The position numbers and the translations under genes were made by a program. The notes under the pieces were generated by a model, which was not told the origin of the DNA, did not search any database, and worked only from the letters and a program-made list of their open reading frames with translations. Source: Anisodus tanguticus (Eukaryota > Streptophyta > Magnoliopsida > Solanales > Solanaceae). Taken from it: a stretch of DNA of 64,000 nt. Each line of letters begins with the position of its first letter. Within the stretch, counting starts at the first letter, position 1. This document shows, one piece after another, positions 43,000-54,301 of this stretch. The stretch lies in contig CM067541.1 of assembly GCA_034509755.1 (NCBI GenBank), positions 14,930,001 through 14,994,000 on the forward strand. Direction: 5' to 3'.

Positions 43000-44290
43000 T
43001 CCTTCATAATCTCCTATCTAAGGGTATGTCTTCATTAAGTTGTATTTGCATTATATCCTGTTTAATCACATCTTCTCAATACTTTTTCGGTCCATCTCTA
43101 CTCCTTCTGAACTCGTCCATAGCCAATCTCTCACACCTCCGCACCGGGGGCATTTGTGTCTCTCCACACATGTCCAAAATTACCCAATCTCACTTCCTGC
43201 ATCTTACCTCCAACGAGGCCACTCCCACTCTATTTCAGATATCATCATTTTTAATCTTATCCTTCCTTGTATGCCCGCACATCCATCTCAGCATTCTCAT
43301 CTCCACAATTTTCATCTTTTGAATGTGCGAAGTCTTGACTGATTAACACTCCGTCCCATACAACATAGTCGGTCTAACCACCGTCCGAACTTGTCTTTAA
43401 ATTTTGGTGGCACATTTTTATCGCACAAGTGACAAGACTCCATATATGAGTCTCCATTTCATCTATCCTACCCTAATACGATGTGTGACATTGTCATCAA
43501 TCTCTTCATCCTCTTGGATAATAGACCCGAGTTACTTGAAGCTTTTTTTCTTTAGAATGACATGAGTATGAAGCCTCACCTACAAGTCTGTCTCAATGTC
43601 GCTCCCGTTACTGAACTTGCATTTCAAGTATTCTGTCTTGGTCCTACTCAGTCTGAACTCTTTAGATTTTAGAGTTTGTCTCCAAACCTCTAGCTTAGCG
43701 TTTACTCCGTTGCGAGTCTCATCAATCAGGACTATGTCGTCTGCGAATAACATACACCATGACATCTCCCTTTGGATTTGTCGCGTCAGTCGATCCACCA
43801 CCAAGACAAATAAGAATGGGCTAAGAGCTGATCCCTGGTGCAGCCCCATCATCACTGAAAATTGCTCTGAGTCCCCTCCTACTGTCCGTACCCTGGTCTT
43901 GGCTCCATCATACATATCTTTGATTGCCTTAGTGTACGCCATAAGTATACCTCTAACCTCCAAACATCTCGATAGAAACTCCCCATGAACTTTGTTGTAT
44001 GCCTTCTCGATGTCGATGAAAACCATATGTAAGTCTTTATTCCTCTCTCTATACTCTCCACCAACCTCCTAATAAAATAAATGGCTTTTGTGGTCAAACA
44101 GCCCGGCATGAATCCAAACTGGTTCTCGGAAATAGACACACATCTTCTCACCCTCATCTCCACGACCCTTTCTCAAACTTTCATAGTGTGGCTTAGCAGC
44201 TTGATACCCCTATAGTTGTTGCAACTCTGGATATCACCTTTGTTCTTGTACAAATGGATCATTGTACTCCACCTCCATTCTTCGGGCATT
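43000..44290 (-). pseudogene. LINE reverse transcriptase and C-terminal domain
   Basis: Fragments in more than one frame give RT block 1 (NYRGIKLL, about 44195-44220), ISENQFGFMPGCLTTKAIYF (44163-44070), FIDIEKAYNKVH with the first catalytic Asp, GLHQGSALSPFLF and CMLFADDIVLIDET with the FADD active site (44026-43580). A degraded C-terminal part (VSIEDKM-like, LRW, HLTED region) continues to about 43000. In an intact RTE element this enzyme primes cDNA synthesis at nicked target DNA. Frameshifts separate the blocks, so no complete enzyme can be made. Plus-strand ORFs at 43026-43988 are mirror frames. Confidence 0.85.
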
Positions 44291-44672
44291 CTCGCCGTCT
44301 TAAAAATGACGTTACACAACTCAATCAGCCACTCCAAACCTGCCCTGCCTGCGCTCTTTCAAAATTCAATTGGGAACTAATCAGGCCCGGTCGCTCGTCC
44401 CTTGCGCATCCTGCGTGAACAACACCCTTAACCTCATCGACCTTAATGCTTCTACAATACCCAAAATTTCGGTACCTACTAGATTGCTCCAGATCTCCCA
44501 AGACAATGTCTATATCTCCTTTTTTGTTCAAGAGTTCATGGAAATAAGACTGCTACATCCGTCTAATATGCGCATCCTCCACCAATACTTTGTCATCCTC
44601 GTCCTTGATGCACCTCACGTGATTCAAGTCATGGGCCCTTCTCTCCCTCATTTTGGCTAGTATGTACAACTT

Positions 44673-45652
44673 CTATCCCGCTTTCTCCTCTAATTTCATA
44701 TACAAACGTTCAAAAGTCGCCATTTTTGCCAACATAACCGCAAGCTTTGCCTCCTTCCTCGTCATCTTATACAGTTCCCTATTTGTCCACTTCTCCACGA
44801 CATCCTTGCTTTCTATCAATTTCGCATATGTCGTTTCCTTCGCTTCCATCTTCTCTTGAACTTTATCATTCCACCACCAATCCCCTCGATGCCCACCACG
44901 GCTACCCCTTGAGACCCCAAGCACATCTCTAGCTACCTCTCGAATGCAACTGACCGTCTTGTTTCACATACCGGTCATATCCCCACTACTCCCTAAGCCC
45001 CATTGACCATCAACCTCTCCCTCATTTCCTTTGCACTAGCCATGATCAAACCCCCCATTTGATTCTTAACATATCATCCACAACCCTCCTCTTTTTCTCC
45101 ATCTTGATCTCCAAATTCATCACCAAAAGCTTATATCGGATTGTAAGATACTCCCTCAGAATAACCTTGCAGTCTTTACAAATACCATTGTCGACCTTCT
45201 TAAGGAGCAAAAAATCTATTTGAGTCTTAGCCACCGAACTACGAAAAGTCATCAAGTGTTCCTCCTTCTTTAGGAATCTCGAATTGGCTATCACCATCCC
45301 AAAAGCTCTAGCGAACTCCAAAAGTGAGACGCCTCCCCAATTTCTATCCCCAAGGACAAAGCCTCTATGTATGTTGTCATAACCCCCGAAAGTGACCCGG
45401 TATGTCCATTGAAATCCCCGCCTACAAATAACTTCTCGATGGGTGGTATACCACCCACCACCTCGTCCAAATCCTCCCAAAAGCGCCTCTTCTCCTCCTC
45501 GTCCAAGCCCGCTGCGGCGCGTAAATAATGTTCATAGTAAACCCTCCAACTACCAACTTAATCGTCATCATCCTGTGATTGACCCTCCTAACATCTACCA
45601 CATGATCCCTTAGCTCGATGTCTACTAAAATACTGTCCCCGACCGAGAACAT
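44673..45652 (-). pseudogene. LINE apurinic-like endonuclease and linker
   Basis: Minus-strand pieces in at least two frames: MTIKLVVGGFTMNIIYAPQ (45652-45422), FVGGDFNGHTGSLSG with the GDFN..H active-site block (about 45440), HLMTFRSSVAKTQIDFLL with the conserved DF (45480-45046), then the linker GDWWWNDKVQEKMEAKE (44924-44673). The layout matches RTE-type LINE endonucleases. Broken by frameshifts at about 45420-45500 and again after 45046. Confidence 0.82.
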
Positions 45653-46083
45653 GACCCTAGTCTACCATCAGTCACCAAAGCCACTAAAGCACGTTTACCG
45701 TAAAGTAGAAAGGGATCAAAGTGAAAGCACAAGTTAACAAAAATCTAGAGGCAAGTAAAATCACTAGGCCAAGAATTTATAACTAAAGACAAGAAGGGTA
45801 AATGCAAGAACGTAAAGCCACGAATTAATACAGCGAAGCGGCAAAATTTAACAACAAAGATAAGGACAAGGAATGGATACGGGCAATCAGAGGTACCAAC
45901 TCGAGTTGAATCGAACCTGTTTGCAGGCAAAAATCATTGTTCACTGGTACTGTTCACCGGCAACGGAAGTACTGTTCACTTGAGTTTACACTAAAAATCG
46001 AGTACTTGTGTAGATCGAGGATAAAAAGAACAAAAAGAAGAAAGGAGAAGAGAGAAACCAACGAGAATCGGATCTGAAGCAAT

Positions 46084-46112
46084 AAATATATGTATATATA
46101 TATATATATTCT
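46084..46112. repeat. (TA)n microsatellite in LINE 5' region
   Basis: Interrupted TA run (tatatgtatatatatatata) within the presumed LINE 5' UTR. Confidence 0.85.
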
Positions 46113-46277
46113 CGTGTTTTCACTAGATCTGATTGTAATGAAACTTTTTAGAAAGAAAAGTTTATTTTAGGTCTACCTACTTTGTTCGCGGAAAAAGTCC
46201 GCCATAGACTAAAAACAAGGAGGGAGGATATCTCAGGTATGAAAACTATACCTACAGTGTATTAACCGCCGAAATCC

Positions 46278-46478
46278 ATTTTCTTACCAAAGGATTCGAA
46301 AAGTTAATTCTGAAGGAAAAACCGATAATGGAGATATATAAAGATAGAAAAAAGTTTTAGAACTAAGAATATCAAATATAAAATACTTCAACAAACATAC
46401 ATTAAAGATAGAAGGAATGTAAGTATAACACTTGTGAAGACTTGAAGAAACTTCACACTCTTTACAAACTTATTTTTC
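46278..46478 (-). promoter_or_regulatory. pararetroviral leader fragment ending at the primer site
   Basis: Reverse complement matches the leader at about 58105-58236 (gtttgtaaagagtg...gaagtttcttcaagtcttca, cttcagaattaacttttcga, gtaagaaaatgg) with an ~80-bp extra AT-rich piece. Similarity stops right at the first bases of the tRNA-Met primer site: the plus copy continues tatcagagcc, this one continues atttcggcgg. Confidence 0.8.
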
Positions 46479-46860
46479 AAAAGTCTCCTTTAGGGAATCG
46501 ATCTTACCAATGGCATCCTTTTTCAAGAGATGTTCCTCGGTTCTTTTGAAAAGTATCTCTTCTTTCAGTGAGCATAAGAACTTTTCTTTGTTGGTGATCT
46601 TTTGATGGATAGTGTTAATATATTGCCCTTGGAGCTTCTTCGAAAATTTAAACAAAACGTTAATTCCATCAACATAGGTAGTAATGCCTTTTTAGAGGCA
46701 TTGAGTGGATAAAGCATGTTTATAAAAGGAGTTCCAAGAATAATGTCATGACTTAACCCTTTTACCATGACGAATGGAGTTTGGAAACACACACTGTTTT
46801 GTATGACTGTTGCATCAGAGATCTTGTAGCCAATTTTCATTGGCTTGCCATTTTTTAAAC
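46470..46860 (-). pseudogene. pararetroviral aspartic-protease region fragment
   Basis: Two short frames (46840-46565 and 46655-46470) contain a degraded retropepsin-like domain with IILGTPFINMLYPL, a motif of the pararetroviral polyprotein just before RT, then a Lys-rich linker (KITNKEKFLCSLKEEILFKR). It belongs to the same lineage as the leader at 46278-46478, to which it is directly joined, so RT, RNase H and the last ORF are deleted between them. Breaks include a frameshift near 46650. Confidence 0.65.
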
Positions 46861-46996
46861 ATTTGTTGGCTTGTCATTTTTTGTCTTTGATTCCTCGTGG
46901 GTTCGGCGACTTTTTCATCGAGGCCGATTGCTTTCTTCCACATGCATCTTTTGTAGGCGTCTTCTTTGCCCAAAAAAATGATTTTTTTTCTTCGAC

Positions 46997-47190
46997 GATA
47001 CTCTTATAGAATAGGAACAGTATCATTTTGTTTTTCATTTGATACTCCTATAGAATAGGAACAATATCTTTTTTTGTTTCAGTAGTATATTGGTAGCACA
47101 TGATAATATATGGGCTTACTGTAGTTTAGACTACATTGGGTCATATTAAATTGTTACATTGTGGCTTTCTGTAGTTTAAACTACATTGGG
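46997..47190. repeat. two pairs of imperfect direct repeats
   Basis: Pair 1: gatactc(t/c)tatagaatagg at 46997 and 47041 (44-bp period). Pair 2: ggctt(a/t)ctgtagttta(g/a)acta at 47113 and 47163 (50-bp period), each with a gtagttta-actac palindrome. They lie between the unknown viral ORF and the joined protease fragment. Confidence 0.75.
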
Positions 47191-47195
47191 CCGTT

Positions 47196-48038
47196 TCATT
47201 CTAAAGGCTTAGATGATCCTTCATTTTTCATAGTGATATGGGTAGTATCATCCTTTATACTTATAACATGCCTTTTTCTTTGACTTATCAAGAGTTTGTA
47301 TTGCTCCACCGTTTCACTGGAGTGTTTGTGCTCCATCTTTATGATCTTGTCATGCATGTTTGTAAGGTGTATGGTGTCTTGATATTGTACATCGTTGTTG
47401 TAGTACATGGTAATAAGCTCTTTAGTTTCTCCTCCCTTGGAGTTTCCAATGATGCTGGTTTTACCTACCCTTAACATATCTTCAATTTTTTATTTTAATA
47501 TTGATAGTCCGATGGCTCTTTTGGCACTCGACCATTCTTGAAATTTTTCTAGGGTACATGGTATTTTCATCTTTAGGTCTTTATCATCTCCACTTATGTT
47601 GCTATTTCTTCATGTTTTAAATAATTGGCATATTATAATCGATTTTTCCGTCAAGTCTGTTGAGGCGTCGAATAGTTGTATGTCGTAGATGCCTCTTCCA
47701 AATGACTCTATCATTAGTTTGACAGATTCTACTAAAACATTGGGTAGCTTAGCAATATTGTAAAAAGTTTCATCTACTAATATTTTATCTATAAAATCAT
47801 AAGTAAATAGTTTAAAAACTATATCAGTGTTTGATTTTTCGTTACATAAAAACCTTGGATATTTACTTAGTTTTGCACTTCCTAAAATGTGTGGATTTGA
47901 TTTGTAATCATAAAATTTGTTTATATGCTCATAAGCTGTAATATATTCAGGTGAGAGTTTCATCTTGTCACACATTGTTACTGATGTTGTCATCTGAGAA
48001 GACGATGTTGTTATGAGTGGTGGTATAGTGGTTGGCAT
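47196..48038 (-). pseudogene. pararetroviral ORF downstream of RNase H, unknown function
   Basis: Open stretch of 142 codons (48038-47610) followed, after stops, by 93 codons in another frame (47477-47196). It sits after the RT-RNase H region, where Caulimoviridae often have a final ORF (transactivator/inclusion protein or a tungrovirus P4-like protein). No diagnostic motif is visible. The second piece is Lys/Glu/His-rich. Broken by at least one stop and one shift. Confidence 0.5.
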
Positions 48039-48339
48039 AGTTGCAAGCTTGGATGGGAAAGTTTTTGGTTTTCTGTAGGAGATTGAGAAGATTTCAAGGT
48101 TTGTAGGGTTTTGAAATCTCTAAAGGGAAGTCAGCTGTTTTAGCAAATGTGTATTTTCTTATGTTTTGGTTGTAATAATTTCTTGATTTTGTTTGATGAT
48201 TTTTGTAACATTGGTAATATATTCTTCGAACTTGTCATTGATGGTTGACATTGTTGTACCTGCTAAGAAAATGAGCTAGAACATTCTTAGTTCCAGATAT
48301 ATTTTTGACAATAAAATCATAACAATAAAAGAATGATTG

Positions 48340-50110
48340 TCACTTCCTTCTTTTGTTTAGTTTTTTATTTGTAATAAAAGCTCTTACTTGGGTATTATCT
48401 GTTCTAACAACAAATTTTACTGATAATAGGTGATAATGGAATCTCTTTATTCCAAATTTTATTGCTAATAGTTCTTTTTTGTTAATATGGTAATTTTTCT
48501 CATTTGGTTTCCATGATCCACCTCCATATCCACAAATTTGTGGTTTTTCTTTATCTATATCCTCTTTGTCATATGCTATGAGGACTGCTCTCCATCCTAT
48601 ATCACTAGCATCAATAAAAAGTTCTAGTTGATCTAATTCTGTTGGTATTCTATGTTTTGGCAAAGCTTTCACTTTTTCCTTGATTTTATTTATGGTTTTA
48701 GTATGTTCTTCCTTCCATTCAAAGGTTATATTTTTTCTAGTTAATTCTTGTAATGGCTTTCTTAAGAGTGGTAAATCTTTTATATGGTCTGAAGCGTAGT
48801 TTACTACTCCTAGAAATTGTTGTACCTCTTTTTTGCTCTCTAACTTATCTTTAATTTTTTTTATTTTTGTTACAATGAGTTCTTGTAATTGTAATCCTTC
48901 ATTATCTATTATGCATCCCAAATATTCTATACTATTCTTAAAGATTTCTTTTCGGATAATAATATTCCATGTTTCACAGTTTTTATGAATTTCTCTAGAT
49001 GTTTTATATGTTTTTCTAAATCATCACTATAAATTAATATGTCATCAACATATATTATACAAAATTCTGTCAATTTTCTGAACACTTGGTCCATCATTCT
49101 TTGAAATATTTGTGGTGCATTTTTCAATCCAAAGGGTAGTACATTCCATTCGTAATGTCCTTGGGGGGCACTAAATGTTGTTAAAGGTTTCAATTCATTT
49201 TTTAGCTTTATTTGCCAAAATTTACTTTTACAATCGAATTTACTGAATCATTTTTTATTACCTAATCTATTGATAAGGTTTCTTTTGTATGGTAAAAAAT
49301 ATCCATCAAATATTGTCTTTTTGTTTAGTTCTCTATAATCAATCACCATTCTAGCCTTTCCTCTTTTTTGTTCACGGTATTTTCTAACTAAAAAGGTCGG
49401 GCTACTATGTGGGCTTTTGCTCTCTTGTATCAATTTTAATTCTAATAATTCTTTTAGTTGGGTTTCAAACTCTTTTTGATCTGTTGGGATATACCTAATA
49501 GGTTTAGATCTAACTATATCATTGGAATTTATTAACTTGATTTCAGCGTATATTTTTTCTTTCTCCCATAGTTGTATTGGGTTCTCTCCGAAATTTATTT
49601 TTAATGTATTGAGATATTTTTCTCTTAATAACTGTAGGTTACTATTCCTATCTGACCTTATGTTACATATTCTTAGTGTGTGTATTGGTAGTACTCTCTT
49701 TAGTATTATCCACTTGTTACAAGGTGTTTGTAGGCTAAAAGTAGTATTATTTATCACTTGTGTTTTAAAGTAGTCTAGGAAATTATTTCCTAGCAATACT
49801 TGTTGTTTCATATCATTCAGTTGGTATATTACTGGTAGTCTAAATATTGTCTTTTCTAATATTATTCTCATATTTTATGCTATTATATCCAATTCTTTTG
49901 TTTGTTCGTTAAAGCCTGATACTCTTGTTCTATGTGTTTTAGATCTCTTCCATCTGTGTGGTTCTAATACCTATTTCTTAGCTAGACATAAGTCTGCTCC
50001 ACTGTCAATAAAAATATTTTGTTTTATTTATTAGGCTTATATTCTATATGATCTTCTATGTAAATTGCTACCATCTCGTTTCACATATACTTCTTTAATA
50101 TATGTGTCCT
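48340..50110 (-). pseudogene. pararetroviral protease-RT-RNase H region
   Basis: The minus-strand order is as in Caulimoviridae pol. Retropepsin with active site IFIDSGADLCLA (about 50015-49980) ends in a stop. RT N-part ARMVIDYRELNKKTIFDGYF (49871-49248). RT palm LPFGLKNAPQIFQRMMDQVF and YVDD in FCIIYVDDILIYSDD (49193-48927). RT thumb QQFLGVVNYASDHIKDLPLL, then RNase H with FIDASDIGW and YHINKKELLAIKFGI (48921-48340). In a virus this copies pregenomic RNA into DNA. The frame is cut near 49990, 49248 and 48925 by stops or shifts, so it is inactive, although the catalytic YVDD and DSGA remain. Confidence 0.9.
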
Positions 50111-50499
50111 TCTTCTCTTGCTTCTTCTATTATTTCTTGCCATCTTATCTCATTTAATCTTTCCTTATTCTATTAAGGTTTCTAGTAACTTTTTTATATC
50201 TATCATTGTAATATTTGTTTCCTGTTTCACTACTAGTTGAAGTCATAATAAGCTTGTAGCGAACATCTCGTTCACATTGTATCCGGTAATTTCTTTATTC
50301 TAATAAAGTTCTTTTTTTCTTTTTGTAGATCCATTTTATTCTGAGCTACTTTCACTATATGTGTGTTGGTTAATGTAGTTAACATTTTCTGATTTACTTT
50401 CTTCATCAGTTTGAGTGACATAAAAGTCTTCATATTCATACCAATTATTATTGTCTTCTTTTATTTGTTGTAGGCTCATTATAAGTTGTGTTGTATTTA

Positions 50500-52037
50500 T
50501 ATATTTTACACATTTTTTCTTTAGCGTTGAGCATTTATTAGCATAATGTCATTTTTCATTGCAATTCCAACATTTACATTCTTTAAGTTTTTCTTCTTCT
50601 AATGGTTTTACATATTTTCTTTTCCTAAATTTTCTCTTATGTTTAATTTTTTTCCTGGTTTTAGAGGTATTTCTATATCTTTTAAATCTCTTTCTCCTAT
50701 AAGGTTTGTAATAAGGTTGTTGGTTTTGTCTGTTGTAATTATTATACCATTAATATTTTTTGTGTTGATATCTCTTTTTATGACCTTTCTTATATTTCTT
50801 TTCTCTTTTATTATCATCACATCCAAATACTAGTCTTCTTTCTGTAAATCCACATACCTCTCTTAATCATATTTTCTTATCTTTTTTAATTTTTTGTTGC
50901 ATTCTATATTCTTCACATTTTCGCATTAGGTATGCTCTTAGTACTCTTATTCTTTCTCCTAATGTATTCTCTTTTGGTTCTAGTTGGGTATATTCCTTTT
51001 ATATCTCAGTATTATAAGGTATTGGTAAGTGGTCATAATAGAGTTGTTGATATATTAAACCTTCTTGTGGTAAGAATCTTGCTTCATAGAAGAACTTACT
51101 AAAACTTATTGTATATTCTGGTAATTTATTAATTTTACAACATTTTATGTTATTTAGATTTATTATTATCTCAGTTTTTCTTTCTGCAAGTACGTTTTCT
51201 CGTGCTACCAACATTTTTCTCCTAAAAATTCTCTTTTTAGTATGATATCAAATATTATTAACATAGATTTTCAATCTCCTGCATGACTAAATACTTCTCC
51301 TCTTAATTGGTATGCTATAGATTATATCCAATAAGCTACCTTTCCGATTAATGTTTTAGATATCAAGTTATACATATATTCTAGGTTTTCTGTTTGTGTA
51401 AAGTTCATTAATGCTACATATATTCCAAGATTCCAATCATTTATTCTTCTTCCTATCTCTTGTTCATCATAAACATTATCTAAGTCTAAAAAATATCCAT
51501 TGTAATTTGCACATTGTGCCAATGATCCTACAAATTCTTTAAATTCAGCTTGTTGTCCTACTGGTATATGATTTGGTAATCTAGTTCGTTTTCTTGTTAT
51601 TATTTCTAGGTTAGGGTCTACCAATTCTTCTTCAGGATAATCATTTGCATCCTTATTTATTATATCATCAGTTTCTATTTCTGTTTCTATATGCTTATTA
51701 AATTCATCCTCTATGTCACTTCCAGGTTCATCTTCTATGATTGCATTTATGCTTTTCATTTTTGTAGGGCTTCTAATATCTGGTTGTTTTCTTTTGCTAT
51801 TTCTGAGTCTTCTTCTTCTTCTATGAATTCTACCATTTGTGTTTCTTGATTAGTTAATTCTATGTTGTTATCCTCTTCTGTATCACTCTCAATTTTTTTC
51901 ATTACTAGTTGTACTTTCATCGCTTGTTTTATTTTTTTTTTACTTTCTTTTTTCCTTTTAACCTTTTTATCTCTTCTCTTATGATTTGTATTTCTTCTTT
52001 TAATTCTCCTAATTCTTGTTTTACCTCATTTAATTCT
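50500..52037 (-). pseudogene. pararetroviral capsid region with zinc knuckle
   Basis: From 51759 down: an acidic start (DEPGSDIEDEFNKHIETEIE), a capsid-like core with EQEIGRRINDWNLGIYVAL and LISKTLIGKVAYWI (51759-51322), continuation after stops (51214-50999: LPEYTISFSKFFYEARFLPQ), a Lys/Arg-rich stretch (50826-50608), then a CCHC knuckle CWNCNEK*HYANKC at 50572-50531 with a TGA in place of the Gly codon. Upstream (about 51900-51760) is a Glu-rich segment. Domain order acidic-capsid-CCHC fits Caulimoviridae coat proteins. At least four breaks. Confidence 0.8.
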
Positions 52038-52420
52038 TATTTTACTTCAGTCAATTCTTCTTTTGTTTGTTTCAACTCTACTTTGGTTTCTTTTAGTATT
52101 TTCTTTGTATTCTTAAATTTGTGTTTGTATTTTTTATATTTGCTATACCATTCTTCATTATTGTGTGTTTTCAATTTTGTGTTTTCTGTTTCTAATTCAC
52201 ATATTTTTTGTTCTTGTATATCTAGATTCAGATTTAAATATTCGTTGGTTGTTTTTTCTGCGTCTTTTAAGTAAATGTTTTCACCTTTTGAATTGTTATT
52301 ATTGTCTGGTGTAGTTTTTTCTTTCTTTTTTATTGGTTCATACTTGTATCGTTCTCTTTCTATTATGTTTTCCCCATGATTTTTTAAAAACGTAAGTACA
52401 ATAGGTTCTTGGTTTTTCAT
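52037..52420 (-). pseudogene. N-terminal coiled-coil part of the polyprotein
   Basis: 127 codons starting at 52420 in a TAATG overlap with the ORF upstream. Charged N-terminus, then long coiled coil (IQEQKICELETENTKLKT and KKILKETKVELKQTKEELTE). It stops at 52037, but the Glu/Lys heptads continue in frame beyond the stop, so the polyprotein once ran on into the capsid region. Its position is like the start of the large polyprotein of badna/tungrovirus-type viruses. Confidence 0.65.
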
Positions 52421-52782
52421 TAAAATTGTCCCTTTTTACTTAATATTGCTAAACTGTCTAATATTTTTTCTACTTTCTTTGGCAATTTTGGTTTTATTTT
52501 ACTAATATCTACCATTATTGGCTCTTTACTTCTTCTCCAAGCATCTATCGGTATCATTTCTGGTCGTTGAGTTGTATTACTAATTACTGTGTTTTCTTTG
52601 CTCGTACTTGGTTCATTTTCTTCTACTTGTTTACCTTTATCTTTATTTGTCTCTTCTACTAATATGCTAAGTTTTTCCAGTATTATTTTAAATGTTGGTA
52701 CTTCAGATACATTCCACAATTTTGTTAATTCTTCTCTTATTACTTCTTGCATCTGTGTTTGATTTTCTTTTATTTCATCCAT
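52420..52782 (-). pseudogene. small pararetroviral ORF, nucleic-acid-binding type
   Basis: 120 codons, charged, with MDEIKENQTQMQEVIREELT at the start, a Ser/Thr/Glu middle and a Lys/Pro-rich end (ISKIKPKLPKKVEKILDSL). It ends exactly at the start of the next ORF (TAATG, shared A at 52420). Size, position and basic tail resemble the small virion-associated/nucleic-acid-binding ORF that precedes the polyprotein in badna- and tungroviruses. The upstream end may be lost: a related coiled-coil ORF (53080-52925) ends early and may be its N-terminal part. Confidence 0.55.
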
Positions 52783-52924
52783 TATTATTAATGTATTTTT
52801 TATTTTTTCTCTTACTATTATTTCTTCCCATAACGCATTATTTTTTTCGTTAGGGTTTGTCAGGATTATTTATTTTCTTTTTCCATCCGTTTTCCATATC
52901 TATCCATATTTTGTCAAATCTATC

Positions 52925-53080
52925 TCATCGTTGTTCTAGCTGTTTTATCTTTTCTTCTAGTTTTATCTCTTTTGCCTTGCATTTTAAGTATTTGAGTTGT
53001 GAAAATATTTCTTCTGATAAAGCTGTTTTTATTATTTTTAATTTCTGTTTTTTCTCTATTATTTCCCTTTGTATATTCAT
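52925..53080 (-). pseudogene. short coiled-coil ORF starting in ATGA overlap
   Basis: 51 codons (MNIQREIIEKKQKLKIIK...LEEKIKQLEQ) with clear heptads, ended by TGA. Its ATG at 53080-53078 overlaps the TGA stop (53079-53077) of the ORF before it in an ATGA arrangement, a hallmark of coupled ORFs in badna/tungrovirus-type genomes. Confidence 0.6.
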
Positions 53081-53871
53081 ACTTTATTTACGAATCTTTT
53101 TTTCCCTTGGTCATTTATTTCAATCCCGTTATTATTTATCTTATAATTTATCATGGTTAAAAAATCACTTTCTAAAAGCAGTTCATTGAAACTGTCATAT
53201 TCTATTACTCCTTTTCTTATCTTATATTCTAAATCTTGGATTTTGAATCTTAAATTAATACTTTTGGTAATTATTATTTCGCTTTCATTTTCAGGATAAT
53301 TATAAGTTTGTGGGTCTATTAAATCACAATCATTTTCATCAATCTTACTTATATGTATAAAACTTTTAACAGCTCCAGTATTTATTTCAGCTATACAATC
53401 CGTTGTTATTATACCTTTAAATATTATTACCTTAATTTTTAATCTATTTGTGTTTATATTTATTAAATCTAATATTCTAGGTTGTATAACACTAGTTTGT
53501 CGTGAGACTATTAGTTCTTTTGTAATACTAAGTCTAGATTCTTCTATCTTTGGTATTAATCTTTTTGATGGTGTCGGGGTTCTGATATTGAAATCCATAT
53601 ATATTTCTTCTGGTATAGTTATCTTGGAATTTTTCTTATGTTCTATTTGTTCTAATATTTTCTGGTACATTTTTGGTACTAAGATATTCATTTCATGTTG
53701 TTTTTTCACATGGTGATTTCCGGTTAGGGCATATATCATTTTTGTTTTTATACTTATAACTTTACTTCCTTGTGACATATTTATTTCATCTAGTTTGTAA
53801 TATAGTGTTAAGGCTAAGTCTATATGTTGGTTTATATCTCTATTATATGTAAGGGGTTTTTCGGCTATCAT
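53077..53871 (-). pseudogene. pararetroviral ORF with retropepsin-like C-terminal domain
   Basis: 264 codons, the longest viral frame here. N-terminal half includes INQHIDLALTLYYKLDEINM and SQGSKVISIKTKMIYALTG, then PEEIYMDFNIRTPTPSKR. The C-terminal half has CIAEINTGAVKSFIHISKID, which looks like a retropepsin flap/active-site region with Asp replaced by Asn (INTGA), then FNELLLESDFL. The frame is open upstream of the ATG back to about 53915. The role of this ORF is not certain: it may be a movement/capsid-related protein with a protease-like fold. It lies between the primer-site leader and the small coiled-coil ORF. Confidence 0.55.
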
Positions 53872-53914
53872 CTTAAGTTCTCCTAACTTATTTTGCTGTT
53901 CTATTAGTCTATTT

Positions 53915-54264
53915 TCATCCGTATTGTTCTATTGTTATTTGTAGGTCTTCGTTTAAATCTGCTATTACCTGGTTTAGTCTAATTATTTCAGTATTGAGAT
54001 CTATCAATTCTCTATATATTCTTATAACTTCATCCAAATTTGTACTTATTTCTGCTAAGTCAGTCTCTTCATCTATCATTTCATAGTCTTCCAGTCTTTT
54101 TATCGCTAATTCTATTTTTTCTTTAATTCTACTAAATCACTATAATATCTTTACAGTATTTCATTGTGGTTTCGTCTTTGTATTAAGAGGTGTTTTAGTG
54201 CTTTAAATAAAAAAATTCTTTTATTTAACTCTATAGTTTGTCTAAATTCTCGGCGTCTCTTCAT
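53915..54264 (-). pseudogene. first small pararetroviral ORF after leader
   Basis: ATG at 54264 opens 37 basic codons (MKRRREFRQTIELNKRIF...) to a TAA. After a frame change the sequence continues as a coiled coil (IKEKIELAIKRLEDYEMIDE, EIIRLNQVIADLNEDLQI) to a TGA at 53917-53915. It starts 26 bases after the primer site. Likely a broken ORF I. Confidence 0.55.
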
Positions 54265-54289
54265 TGTTTATGACCTATTCCTTTTACAA

Positions 54290-54301
54290 GCTCTGATATC
54301 A
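54290..54301 (-). promoter_or_regulatory. tRNA-Met primer binding site (one mismatch)
   Basis: Minus-strand tgatatcagagc differs at one base from tggtatcagagc, the sequence complementary to the 3' end of initiator tRNA-Met used by Caulimoviridae to start minus-strand DNA synthesis. It lies about 550 bases after the TATA box at 54876. Confidence 0.75.

Larger units (their letters stand above)
42497..46277 (-). mobile_element. RTE-clade LINE, near full length, inactivated
   Basis: The minus-strand order is T-rich 5' UTR (about 46277-45660), endonuclease (45652-45046), linker, reverse transcriptase (about 44290-43580), C-terminal domain (43570-43000) and 3' UTR ending in the SINE-like module (42503-42612). 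The ~3.8-kb length fits plant RTE LINEs. Coding is split by several frameshifts and stops. The right boundary is set by pararetroviral sequence starting at 46278; the LINE 5' end itself is not independently proven. Confidence 0.8.

Noticed and set aside
43026..43988. Plus-strand ORFs of 98-130 codons
   Set aside because: They are mirror frames of the minus-strand LINE reverse transcriptase.
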